A stretch of 64,000 nucleotides of DNA from Apostichopus japonicus. Its lineage: Eukaryota > Echinodermata > Holothuroidea > Aspidochirotida > Stichopodidae. Of the stretch, positions 22,506-33,976 are shown in pieces (position 1 is the first letter of the stretch; each line of letters opens with the position of its first letter). The translations under genes were made by a program, and so were the position numbers. The DNA is taken from assembly GCF_037975245.1 (NCBI RefSeq), contig NC_092579.1, forward strand, positions 10,593,678 through 10,657,677. The letters run 5' to 3'. The notes under the pieces are model-generated. The model was not told the DNA's origin. It saw only the letters and a list, made by a program, of their open reading frames with translations, and searched no databases.

Positions 22506-24840
22506 GTAATGTATTGGCTAACCCCTTACCCAAAGAACACTAAATAGTTAGGAAAATGCCCTCTCTAGCTATGCACTGTATAGGAGAGCTCCAATGAGCT
22601 CTTGACAACTCCAATTCCAGAGACCAAACTACCTGTAACTACAGTACCATACACTGTACCTGAAGTAATATGTGCAGTTTAAATTATAATGTATTACTAC
22701 AGTAAATTGTAGTGTGCTGAATGGCTACTGTAGATCATAAAAGTGATTTTGTTGGTTTGTTGTAAGTTTAAACACTTCTGATTTTATGAAGTCTGTCTCA
22801 CTTTTGCAGTTTGTTACCCACAGTGATCAATGATGTAACATTTGTTCCTCTGTATAGATATTGTACATGAGCTTCTTAACTTTCCATACCCATACTGTAT
22901 CATGTAATAAGCCTTTGGGCATGTTTTTACCATCACACTGTTACCACACGTTTACTTGTTTATGATATATATTTCATTGATGATGATTTTTCATTTCTTG
23001 TCTGAGACGAAAGGAATCAATGTGATAGCATGTGTGTGTGTGCGTGTGTATGCGACACCTGCTTGTAAACTCGGTAACTCAAAAAGTTTAATGCGGATTA
23101 ACTTGATACTTGGTACGTGGATCTGTCTTAATGAGTACTAGAACCGTAACCTTTTGCAGCGAAGGTCAAAGGTCATTTAAGATCAACTTAAGGCAGTCTG
23201 TAAACTAACCAATCATAACCTTATTTCTTGTTTTTCGAACACTCCCCCAGGCCCTTTAAAAAAAGTTGCTTAGATAAGCCCATTTCTCTCATAAATATGC
23301 ATAAGACACTTCATAAACCTTACCATTTTGAGCAGGGGTCACATTGGCATGTGAGACTATAGTTTGTATGAAGTCAACACATGCATACATTTGTGATACA
23401 CACGTTTACTGGTTAACAAATTCTGCATGAAGTGTATATGGAACATGTGAAATGATTATTACATTGGAACTGCAATGTTAATATCATTGGTTGTACAACT
23501 ATATTTTTTTATTAAAATAGGCCTATAATTGTCTTTTCTGGTGCAAATTTCCAGAATGACTTAAGAATTTAACAATGAACAGCAAGGAACATTTTTCTTT
23601 CTTCTTCTTTTACGATAACTAGGCAATGCAGCAAAAGATATTGGAAAAATGGAAAACCATCGGTTCCAAACAACGGTTCGGTTCCAATCAAATCCAACCA
23701 AACACTTTCCATGATGTCTGCAGAGGAATAGGTTTGGTTTGCTTAATATATATCATAAACTACAGGTGTTACTATCAGGTTCCAATATCAGATATAGATG
23801 TTGATGTCTAGAATGTCAAGGCTGATGGATGTCATTCTTTACTCTATTACGATACATTAAATTAGATGATGTGAATGACACTTGCAAAGCTAGTTGAAGT
23901 GAGTCACGGTCCATTAAACCGAGGCTTGTTGATTTCTTTTCAAAACAGACATTTCTTATAAACCACCATTTTACTTTAGGTATTTTGCAGGAAGAAATTT
24001 AACAAATGTTCCAACTCACATAATTGTAGACGATCAATATTGAACATTTTTTGGTGATTTTTGGTTTGATGCTTTCCATCGATTGGAACCTATGCAGTCA
24101 AGTTGGCATATGTGTGTGTGTACATGTGGCATCCTAAGAAAGTATATATGTTGGTCATGGTCAGCAGATGATCCATTTTGTTTTTGGTGGGGCTATCTTG
24201 CACGTAAATGAGTGGGCGGGCTTAATGTAAAATTCTTAAGATTTAAGAACTTAAGATTTAGTTCATACTTAGTATGGTGATGTAACTACATAGCAAGTAA
24301 AATGTTCTTTGCAACAACAATTTTTACCTCGTTAATATTCATGAGTGGATTGGGCTTTAATGGGAAATATTTGCTGGGTCATTTTTGGCCGCATCTTACC
24401 AGTAACAAACACTGCTAGAGAGGCCAAACTTTCAGGTTACAACCAGCCTATAGGGGTTTACAGGTGTTACTTATATATGAGACAAATAATACTCACTTTG
24501 GGAATTAATTTGTATGAAAAGTGGTACTTTGTATGATTTTGACAAAATATGACATATGGGCCAAAATTGAGTTGTGGAATATTGAAACTTAAAATTACAG
24601 TTTTGTATGTTGAAGTTCAATATTTAAAATAAGAATTAAGAAAATTAAGCTTTGACCTCAGTTTACTATTGTTCAGTCTTGCTGAGTCATATGTGAGCCA
24701 CATACTATACAGTCAGGTAGACAGACTGTGGATGTACAACAATGTCAAATTCCTTGTCTGCTTAAACACTTCACAATTGTACATACTTCATGTAGTACCA
24801 TTCCCTCCTGAAATAAACCTTACTGAAGCATTCTCAATGT
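22506..24840. other. no gene; possible HINE fragments
   Basis: No coding exon recognised. Near 23028-23180 a (GT)n tract precedes a GCGAAGGTCAAAGGTCA segment, and near 24086-24130 the string GGAACCTATGCAGTCAAGTT precedes another GT tract. Both resemble the 5' part of the nested element at 7881 and may be decayed relatives. Confidence 0.35.
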
Positions 24841-25921
24841 AAATATTGACTGCTGATGCTCTACTTTTGAAATGCTACATTTTCCATCAATTGTATTGAT
24901 TGGGATTATATTGACCACACTGTTAATTAGTTTAACTTTGGGAATGTTTCTGGCTGTGGAATTGAATTGTTGTTCCCAAAATGCATACTGTAATGCATAA
25001 TGTAAATATTGACTGCTGATGCTCTGTTTTTAAATTGCTACAGTTTCCATCAATTGTATTGGCTGAGATTATATTGACCACACTCTTAATAAGTTTAACT
25101 TTGGGAATGTTTCTGGCTGTGGAATTGAATTGTTGTTCCCAAAATGCATACTGTAATGCATAATGTAAATATTGACTGCTGATGCTCTGTTTTTAAAATG
25201 ATACATTTTCCATCAATTGTATTGGTTGAGATTAAATTGACCACTCTCTTAATTATTTAACTTTGGGAATGTTTCTGGATGTGGAATTGAATTGTTCCAA
25301 AATGCATACTGTAATGCATCATGTAAATATTGACTGCTGATGCTCTGTTTTTATATTGCAACATTTTCCATCAATTGCATTGGTTGAGATTAAATTGACC
25401 ACTCTCTTAATTATTTTAACTTTGGGAATGTTTCTGGCTGTGGAATTGAATTGTTCCAAAATGCATACTGTAATGCATCATGTAAATATTGACTGCTGAT
25501 GCTCTGTTTTTATATTGCAACATTTTCCATCAATTGCATTGGTTGAGATTAAATTGACCACTCTCTTAATTATTTTAACTTTGGGAATGTTTCTGGGTGT
25601 GGAATTGAATTGTTCCCAAAATGCATACTGTAATGCATAATGTAAATATTGACTGCTGATGCTCTGTTTTTAAAATGATACGTTTTCCATCAATTGTATT
25701 GGTTGAGATTAAATTGACCACTCTCTTAATTATTTTAACTTTGGGAATGTTTCTGGGTGTGGAATTGAATTGTGCCCAAAATGCATACTGTAATGCATAA
25801 TGTAAATATTGACTGCTGATGCTCTGTTTTTAAATTGCTACATTTTCCATCAATTGTATTTGTTGAGATTATATTGACCACACTCTTAATTAGTTTAACT
25901 TTGGGAATGTTTCTGGGTGTG
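24841..25921 (+). repeat. ~160-bp satellite, seven units
   Basis: AAATATTGACTGCTGATGCT starts at 24841, 25004, 25167, 25325, 25484, 25644 and 25804 (spacing 158-163 bp). Each unit also contains TTTTCCATCAATTG, TTGACCACTCTCTTAATTA, TTTGGGAATGTTTCTGG and a GAATTGAATTGTT box. One displaced partial copy lies at 27519-27654. Confidence 0.95.
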
Positions 25922-25949
25922 AGTTGAAACTCTTAACATACACTGGTAG

Positions 25950-27890
25950 TTCTTCTTGTGTTCTCAATAATGGAATTCAACAGGTGTTTTCCCAATTCAG
26001 AGAGGAGTAAGGTAAGGTTGTCCCCTTAGCCCCTACTTCTTTTTTCTCTGTGCAGATATTTTAGCCAGAAAAATTATTGTGACAACATCAAGGGGATTAA
26101 CATATTTGGTCATGAAATCAAAGTACTGCAATATGCAGACGACACTACTTTCTTCTTGGACAGTACTCGCAACAGTAGGCCTACTGTTAATTTGCCCAAT
26201 ATTTTAGAGAAATTTCAAATGGCATCTGGTCTTAACATTAATTCAACAAATCAATTTTTCCCCTGGGTCCTCTTACTTTACAGAAGATAGCTTAAATTAT
26301 GTTCAAAAATGATCTAGGCTGAAGCACCAGCTCAATTAGAGTTTGGAATGGGCGTGATCTCACACCTTTTGGTAGAAACAAAATCGTGAAGTCTATTGCA
26401 ATCAGCCAACTCCTTTTCCTTTTTCAGGTTCTTCCAAGCCCTCCAAAAGATTTTATTAATAAGATCTAAGTACCTTTTTTATTTTATTTGGAATGGGAAT
26501 CCTGACAAAGTTAAGAGAATTACTTTGTATAACCCAATTGAAAATGGGGGGTTAAAAATAATAAATGTTCCAACTTTGTTGATGCTATGAAAACCTCTTG
26601 GATCAAACGTTGTTGTAAGAATGCCAACACGGGGTATTAGAAGCTCTTTTTTCATTCTTCTCTGTTGCCTTTCAGTAAAGAGTTGCTTTTTAATTGTAAT
26701 TTTCATTACCAGGATGTTATATGTATTAAAAATATCTTCATTAAGCAAATTTGTATGGCTTGGAGTAAGGTTACCTTTAAGAAACTTTCGGATCACTTTG
26801 GTGAGCAAATACGTTGGCACAATAATTTTATTAGAATTGATAATACCATCGTCTATAACAAAAAGCTTCACCATGCCGGTTTGTTTGTTAGCGATCTGTT
26901 TTTGCCAGATGGGAAGCAATTGTTCTTTAATGCTTTTCTGACCAAGTTAAGCTTTTAGATATCCCTTTACTCATTTTTATAGGATCCTTTCTGCAATCCC
27001 TATAAATTGGAAAGACTCGCTCAGTTTTGAAAACAATATCGAGGACCAGTAGGATCACAATTTTCAATCTTATGTCTCGCAGTTCTAAATTGTCGCAGTT
27101 GGTCTATCATCACCTTATTGGCTGTAATTCACTTCCGCCAAAAGCCTACGTTAAGTGGAATGTTACTTTTGAATCTCGCAGGACGATTGGTTAACTATAT
27201 TTAGTATTCCTTCCCATACACTTGCTGAAGCAAGAGTGCAATATTTCCAGTTCAGGTTTCTGCACCACATCTTAGGAACCAATAGACTTTTAAATTTAAA
27301 GGCGGCGTTCCCGCTTTATACCTTTTGCAATATTGAGGATGAAACATTGAACATTTATTCTCGTCCTGTCATGTGACGTAATAGTTCCCTTTTAGATTGC
27401 AAGCAGAAGTTTTTTGGTATACAGGTTATCTTTGTTTCTCTTCGGCCAGCTGGTAGCAGGTTCTGGCACATATTTTACGTATGGTATATTGGTTTGTACA
27501 TTACACATTTTCATATTCAATTGTATTGGTTGAGATTAAATTGACCACTCTCTTAATTATTTTAACTTTGGGAATGTTTCTGGGTGTGGAATTGAATTGT
27601 TCCCAAAATGCATACTGTAATGCATAATGTAAATATTGACTGCTGATGCTCTGACACATATTTTACGTATGGTATATTGGTTTGTACATTACACATTTTC
27701 ATATTCCAATCCAGTTGAGTTCTTTGTTTATATTTCGCACGTGTCTTGCTCTTTTTGGGGTCTCCATACCAGACAAAATTAAAAATGACGAGTCAAGCAG
27801 CTGCCCTGGTGCCCTTTTACTTGATTCTATATTTACCGCTCGAAGGTCCAAAAAGATCGAGTCACGCATAGGCATTGACACAAACTAAGC
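25950..27890 (+). pseudogene. L1/Tx1-like LINE reverse transcriptase remnant
   Basis: Plus-strand pieces in order with indels. Near 26000-26060 is a decayed GVRQG-PLSP/LF-LCADILARKI. At 26088-26240 GINIFGHEIKVLQYADDTTF keeps an intact YADD (GAC GAC at 26138-26143) and continues LEKFQMASGLNINST. Then come YLFYFIWNGNPDKVKR with NPIENGGLKIINV (~26470-26570) and WSKVTFKKLSD, NNFIRIDN and HHAGLFVSDLFLPDG (~26760-26920). These are the RT and post-RT motifs of L1/Tx1-type elements. The 3' part is split by a satellite monomer at 27519-27654. Dead copy. Confidence 0.85.
27467..27706. repeat. 52-bp direct duplication flanking one satellite monomer inside LINE
   Basis: The 52-bp stretch at 27467-27518 (CACATATTTTACGTATGG...) is repeated exactly at 27655-27706. 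Between them, 27519-27654 (136 bp) is a copy of the 24.8-25.9 kb satellite lacking ~25 bp of the unit. Confidence 0.9.
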
Positions 27891-29017
27891 AAAAAATCAA
27901 ACGTATTGGAAGGAACATGTTCAATCACAAAAGCGCTCTGAGGAATATGAAGTTTGGATAATATAAGTTGGCTTTAAGTTCAATTTTAGTGAGGAGAATT
28001 GCTTCTGCAAACCATTCTTTCAGTTTCTCCGTACATTGCTACATAGTTGCTACATTGTTGTCATATAAACATTGCTACAAACAATTGCTAAAAAAATCCT
28101 AATATTTAAAATATCTAATAGAGGTATCTGTTCCTCGATGCTCTACTGCAGTCACTTTTAAGAATTGCTTATTCCTTCAAGGTTTATATCTCCCAAGGAT
28201 TGACTTTTGTCGTTCTTGAGTTGAAAAGTCATCCATAGACCAATTTTGATTTGTTTAGCTGCTTCTGAAGTTGGCATTGAAATTTGCGGATTGTAAATTG
28301 CATTTGAAGCATTTGCATATTTTACTATAGCTTTAGTCTTGCTTTCATATGATTAGTCCATTCGGTTTCATCTTTACAGATGAACCAACCATTGGCTCCT
28401 TTAAAATAATATAAAAGAAAAACATTGTGACCACAAAAACAGGCAATGTTTATTAACTTGAAATTAATCAGTGTTTGAGCGCAGAGTAAGCTTCAAACGG
28501 TTTCAGATAAACTTTTCGTAACTTCCATAGAAAGTATGTTAAAAGCGTCTCCAACATTGTTCATGCATAAACATACACATACATTCATAAGAACCTGAAA
28601 TGATAGTGACAAATATGTATTAGTCCTAAAAATTATGGAGATCCACTATGATGCAAAATTGCAATGTCAATTATATGACGACAATAATTTGCGAATGAGT
28701 ATGTTCGAATTGACACACACAAGTATCAGTACATATTTCCAGGATTCCCAGCTTGTAGAAGAGTGACGTATATAACAGGGGGGGGGGGGGGGGGCGATCA
28801 CTATAAGGCACTGTGTCAACTGTATGTTGTAGCCAACATCTCATATGCCTTGAAAATGCCGCAAACGTGAGATCCTGTTGTTCAGCAAACGGACGGAACG
28901 ATTGTTTATATTTCACTGTATTAGGGTTGACCAGGCATAGGCCTACCCATTAGCGCCGACCGATTCTGAAACCATAATGCTGGACCAACTTCGGTGATTA
29001 CATGTGTATACCGTATA
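27891..29017. other. no gene; poly(G) tract
   Basis: No recognisable exon. A G run of about 17 lies at 28778-28794. Confidence 0.4.
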
Positions 29018-31231
29018 GAAGAGGAGAGGAAGGAAGGGGAAAGAAAGAGAGAAAAAGGAGAAAAGGAGGGAGTAGAAGAAAAACGCCAAGACACCAGGCG
29101 AAGAGAAAGAGGAAGAGTGACATCATTACAGTGCTGATCCCTATTATATACACAGGGTAGCCAGTGACGGATCGAGGATTTCAGAAGGGGCGTGCGCCTC
29201 ACCCTACCCCTTACCCCTACGACTCCATTTTTAACGTTTCCATATTTCCTCTCTCACTATATGTATATATACTATGTATGGTCTATCATATGGCGTGTGT
29301 GTGTATGGACGCCTTAAACAATTAAACGAACTCGACCCAGTCGTCGGGGAGCATGACCCATTTTGTTATTAGACCAGGATCTATATGCGAACTGCACTAG
29401 ACCTATACCATTCGATGCTACAGTGCTGTCCAGATATAAAATGTTATACACTCCTACCTGAAATGCCAATTGTACGGAAGCTTAAAAGTCCCATTAACAT
29501 AAGAATACTTTGCCCCAATAAGTAAACATTTTTGAGTTGATTGTTATAACAAGATAATATCTTATCGAAAATCAGAAAAATGTTGGATTGCTCTGTTGCT
29601 TTAACTGAGCAATTGAACATTTTTCTGCAAAATGTTGAATTGACAACTTATCAGATCTCGTCAATTCAACATTTCTCTGAAAAATGTTTAATTGTTCACT
29701 AAATACCAACTGAGTAATTGAACAATTTTCTGCAAAATGTTTAACTGACAACTTATCATATCTCGTTAATTCAACATTTTTCTGAACAATATTTAATTGT
29801 TCACTTCATTCCAATTGAGCAATTTTCTGCAAAATGTTTAATTGACAACTTATCATATCTCGTCAATTGACATTTTCTGCATAATGTTTAATTCTTCACA
29901 TCATTCCATCTGAGCAATGGAAGTGACAATTTTCTGCAAAGTGTTTAATTGTTCACTTCATTCCATCTGAGCAATTGAACAATTTTCTGCAAAATGTTTA
30001 ATTGACAACTAATCGTATCTCGTCAACTTATATCAGCGGGCAAGTGAGCATGAAAATGGCTTTCCAGGATGAACAGCCTCCAAACTGTCTACGTGTGTAG
30101 TCATATGCGTAGGAGACCAATTTGATTGGGGGGGGGGGTGCTGTAACGACTTGCCCAAAAATATTACCAAAAGTTTTCGCGCGCTTCGCTCGCGTTCAAC
30201 ATGTTCATGTCAATATCATACAGGCAAGCATCGGTTATTACATCGTATGCCATCGTGTACGTACGGTCCGTGGAAGTTGCGTAGTACACCGCGAGATGCC
30301 AATGTAAACAACGAAATGTCTTATGTAGTTATGTAGATGGAGAAAAAGCATGGATGTCAAATATATGTCAAAACTCTCTTTTACATTAGTAATGGCGAAT
30401 TAGTCGGGCAAGCTTAGAACTTTATGTTAATTACCAAGGAGATTTTCTTTAAAACAATAGATTTCATTTAGCTATACATCATTGCAATTTATTTTTCTTT
30501 CAGTAGGTGCCCGAAAAATTATCAGCATATTGCCCGAATTTTCACAAAAATATTTGGTTGGTTGGGGGGGGGGGGGGGGTCTGCAGCCCTCGCCTCATTC
30601 GCCTATGTGTGTAGTTTTCGGTTTCGGAAATATCTGTTTTTTTTTATTTCCTTCAATGAAACGAAGTTTCAGAGTAGCCGTTATAAGAGGTTTTATATCT
30701 GAACACCACTAAATTAACTGTGTCTGAATTTTCCAAAATTCCTTGACCAACATTCTTCATCATATTTCCCTCTACTCGTGCAATTTTGACCGATCTGTTA
30801 GGGGTTGGAGGTGATTTTTCTATTTTGGTTGTCCATATATGAAATGGTTTGAAGTGAATTTATGCACGAGAAATGTGAATATTCAAATTCTGAACAAATA
30901 ATGGGCTTAAAACCTTCAAAAGTGGGGCTAACGGGTATTGTGGGTCGCGACGTAGAATCACCTACAAAAGCAATGATCCACAGGAGATGCGATGAGGTAG
31001 AACATGATGTGTGGCTGGTGACAATCTTCAAAAAGGTTATGAAAAAAAAAGAACTATTGGGAAACACTTGGTTCTCAGGCAACTGTACATCCTGTTGGTC
31101 ATATTCAAGTAAGTGCCATTTCCGGTGATCTGGGGGGGGGGGGGGGGTTATCAAAACCAGAAATTTTCTTGTACGCTTCGCTTAGATAGTAATCCGCGCC
31201 CCTGGATTAGAAAATCCTGGATACGCGCCTG
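29018..31231 (+). mobile_element. dispersed DNA-element copy 1, left end lost, interrupted
   Basis: Matches the element at 45144-47041 in colinear blocks: a purine-rich tract (29018-29090), GCCAGTGACGGATCGAGGA (~29160), GTGTGTGTATGGA...CCTTAAACAATTAA (~29300), then GTGAGCATGAAAATGG (~30045) to the right end AATCCTGGATACGCGCCTG (31231). The left TIR is absent. The block 29459-30028 is another repeat family replacing part of the element. Contains G runs at 30128, 30564 and 31132. Confidence 0.7.
29459..30028. repeat. ~120-bp AT-rich tandem repeat family, copy 1
   Basis: Alternating TTGAACAATTTTCTGCAAAA, TTTAATTGACAACTTATC and ATCTCGTCAATTCAACATTT units with self-complementary halves. The same family, starting with TACGGAAGCTTAAAAG, recurs at 49471-49779. 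Confidence 0.85.
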
Positions 31232-32210
31232 CCTATACTGGGTAATTTGGCTATGCTACAAACACGCGATACTTTATTCCACGAAACACACACAACTGCA
31301 TGCACAGTGTCTGTGTAATAGGCCTAAAACACGTTCGTTAACGTATGCTTTTGTATAACTGTAGCGTGTCAGGAAATAGTAAGTTTGAACAATTTTATTT
31401 TTATTTTAAGGCTCATTTGGGTGGTAGAACTTAGATGTAGTATGGCGAACTGGGTGCCAATGTCACGTTGGCCTAATGAGGTGCGCTTGGGATCGTCCGG
31501 CTCGACCATCTGGATAGCTATTGATAATAAGGCCTGAATCACTGACCAGCTTCCATTGTCACGGGGCAACCAGTGCAAACGATTAGTTTCCGAAACGTGA
31601 TACATCAAAGTCACGAAATATCGGGCTACACAACATGAATTTAGTAGGGCGGGGGAGGGGGGGGGACAACTTCCTAAACATAATATCGCAAGGGAAGCTT
31701 GGACAGATCGCATATTTTGTTTGTAATTGTACCGCAATAAAAAGTACAAAAAACCTAATATTGTGGGCAGAGGTCAATGGTCGTTTGAGTTCCCCAAGGG
31801 TCAAATTGTCAACAAAAAAATGTTTTATACAGTAGGCCTATTTCAACAAGGACAGATGTCATATTTATATATGTTATGTATCTACCACATTTAGTACGAG
31901 AAGCCTGTTGTTGAGGTCAATGGTCATTTCCGGACAGCTTGTGTCATTGTGAATTTATTGTTTGTCGCATCACACTGCTTTTCACTGTATTATTAAGATC
32001 AAGTGTGTTGTACACCCTCCATATACCGCATTTTGTCAGATGAAAGAAGAAAACTGCTCATGTTACATTATCGAAACACGATGCATTTTTGCATTCTGTT
32101 TTTTTTCATTTAGGAGCCAATGGCTACTATTTTCCCTTCTGTACAGCAATGGTTATTAATGTTGTTTACTGGGTGGGATAAACCAGATTAGACCTTAGTT
32201 TGTCGTTCTT
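31232..32210. other. no gene recognised
   Basis: Unique-looking sequence up to the TSD of the MULE element at 32211. Open frames at 31369-31835 lack motifs. Confidence 0.4.
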
Positions 32211-32446
32211 TGGGCCGGACGCGTAATTTTTTTCCTAGGAGGGCTAGGGGCAATTATCATATATAGGCGTATCCACCCCCTCGCGCATGCGTGTTACTCG
32301 TAAAAAGTTTATGACTAGTAGTAGCAGGGAGATGTTATAACAACTCCCTAGGGAGATGTTATAACAACTCCCTGGTAGTAGTACATACAGTTTGTGCGAC
32401 GCGATTCACGTTTTGCACATGTATACATATATGCGTTCATGCAGCG

Positions 32447-32512
32447 ATGGAGACCTTTTCGACTGACAATCCTTGCGCCAATCTTCAGCTGGAATCTTGC
32501 CCTAGATTAGAG
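32447..32512 (+). pseudogene. MULE transposase gene, putative exon 1
   Basis: ATG at 32447 opens METFSTDNPCANLQLESCPR-LE and ends in phase 0 at a good donor, TTAGAG|GTAAAG. It joins in frame to the exon at 32900 and is the first ATG between the TIR and the conserved part of the transposase, so it is the likely start codon of the autonomous element. Confidence 0.5.
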
Positions 32513-32899
32513 GTAAAGTTACTCGATACAATTGCATATAATATAGTAATCCTCTCACCCAGATTTTAGACACAATGTACGGATTTCATCTGTCGTCATC
32601 AATGTGCGCGACGGACATTAATTTAATGGTTTGGTTAATGTTAATCTGCTAGCCTACATTAGGCCTACATGTATTTCTAGCTTCACGGTAAACTTTAAAA
32701 TTCTGTACATAATACTAATATAGTAGGCCTACTTACAAACTTAAGCCTGCTTTTATGAACTATATCAGTATTCGGTACTTTATCTGCTTTGCAACATTTT
32801 TTAATTGTACAAGTGAAAAATAATTATGTGATGAAATTAAGGGTAAGGTTGGGTGTATTTCCATGATTTTATTACTCTTTTAATTTTTATTTGGCACAG

Positions 32900-33120
32900 C
32901 CCATTCTTCCCAAACTGGGATATGAATACAAGGTGTGTTCTTATAAAGAACATGGCACAAGTGGGATGGATTGCACTCTACGACTATGTCTCACAGAAAA
33001 GGCAGATGTTCTCAAGTGGGTGAAGGATCTGGAGGATGTATCTGAGACAACTTGGAGAACAAGCAAACCTATCCAGTCAGTCAACACAAACAAAAGAATG
33101 TCTTTCGGGTGTGTCCAAAT
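32900..33120 (+). pseudogene. MULE transposase exon 2
   Basis: Acceptor TTTTTATTTGGCACAG, phase 0. It encodes PILPKLGYEYKVCSYKEHGT, DVLKWVKDLEDVSETTWR, then TSKPIQSVNTNKRMSFGCVQ. The W-DF-SKTTWR-KT and RC-x-C pattern is the N-terminal DNA-binding (FLYWCH/WRKY-like) region of this MULE lineage in marine invertebrates. The 3' border is unclear. A further piece near 33260-33350 (YVTEWKDCFCFKHCHAQNFK) may complete the zinc-binding motif. Confidence 0.5.
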
Positions 33121-33480
33121 GAAATGCACTGATTCTTTTTTTTATCTTCATATTGGACAAATATGTGGACAATTTTTATCGAATCCTTTTCAATATCAAC
33201 TAGTGTCTTAGGTCCATCAAAGGCCTACACTGGAAAGGCCTACACTGGTTTAGTTTGGCAGAGATATGTCACTGAATGGAAAGATTGTTTTTGTTTCAAG
33301 CATTGTCATGCCCAAAACTTCAAAAGGCATGTCAGCGTAACATATGGTATGAAAGACTGAAATCTGTTGCCTTTTAGTTGAGGACCAGTAAAGAATAAGT
33401 TTAAATTTCTTACATTCAGTTACAGTTCAGTTACCCCGATAAATTTTGAGCTACTCTTGCTCAAATAACAACTGCATTTG

Positions 33481-33702
33481 CAGGGGCAGATCCGGGATTT
33501 TTAGCAAGGGGTGGGGGAGGTTAGGGATACTTCCCTCTCCCCAAAACCTTTTTTTCTGGTATTTTAACAATGGTTGACGCCATTAAAGAAGAAGTGTATG
33601 ATATGCTAATTTTTTTGTAAAAAATGTGTAATTGGCATGCCAAAAAGGCGTGTTTTTTTTGGGGGGGCGGACCCCCTCCACCACCCCCTGGATCTGCCTC
33701 TG
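33481..33702. mobile_element. hAT-like MITE, 5-bp TSD ATTTG
   Basis: Ends CAGGGGCAGATCCGGG and CCCTGGATCTGCCTCTG are imperfect inverted repeats flanked by ATTTG (33476-33480 and 33703-33707). 222 bp, G-rich, non-coding; sits in a MULE intron. Its ends resemble those of the hAT element at 54849. Confidence 0.75.
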
Positions 33703-33775
33703 ATTTGTAATCAGTTTAGAAATTTATAAGGAATCCAGTTATACCCTTTATTTAGCCCAAAACAATGACAATGTG

Positions 33776-33976
33776 TACAAAATTTTCTTGTTCATATACC
33801 GGTCAAAAGATGTTCACATTGGGGAAGGGTATCCCACCGTCATCAGTTTGAAGTGGACCCACAACCATGAAACATCAAGTGCTGATGCCCTTCAGGAAAA
33901 AGATGTCAATAGTGAAACCAGACAGAAGCTACTGGATCTCCTCAAATCAGGCCATTCACCCACATCAGCCTAAGAT
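33776..33976 (+). pseudogene. MULE transposase exon, left half, interrupted by insertion
   Basis: Encodes SKDVHIGEGYPTVISLKWTH, then NHETSSADALQEKDVN and KLLDLLKSGHSPTSA. The pattern GYP--LKWTHNH--SADAL--RDV--ET--KL--L---GHSP-SAL is typical of the segment preceding the MULE catalytic domain. TAA follows GHSPTSA directly. The coding frame resumes at 36775 after a 2.8-kb element. Exon 5' border not determined. Confidence 0.6.

Noticed and set aside
24841-25921. CRISPR-like regular spacing
   Set aside because: Whole ~160-bp units are homogeneous with no unique spacers; this is a eukaryotic satellite.
30862-31128. 88-aa plus-strand frame and its antisense frame
   Set aside because: Lie in a dispersed transposon; similarity to the second copy is nucleotide-level and no family is recognised.
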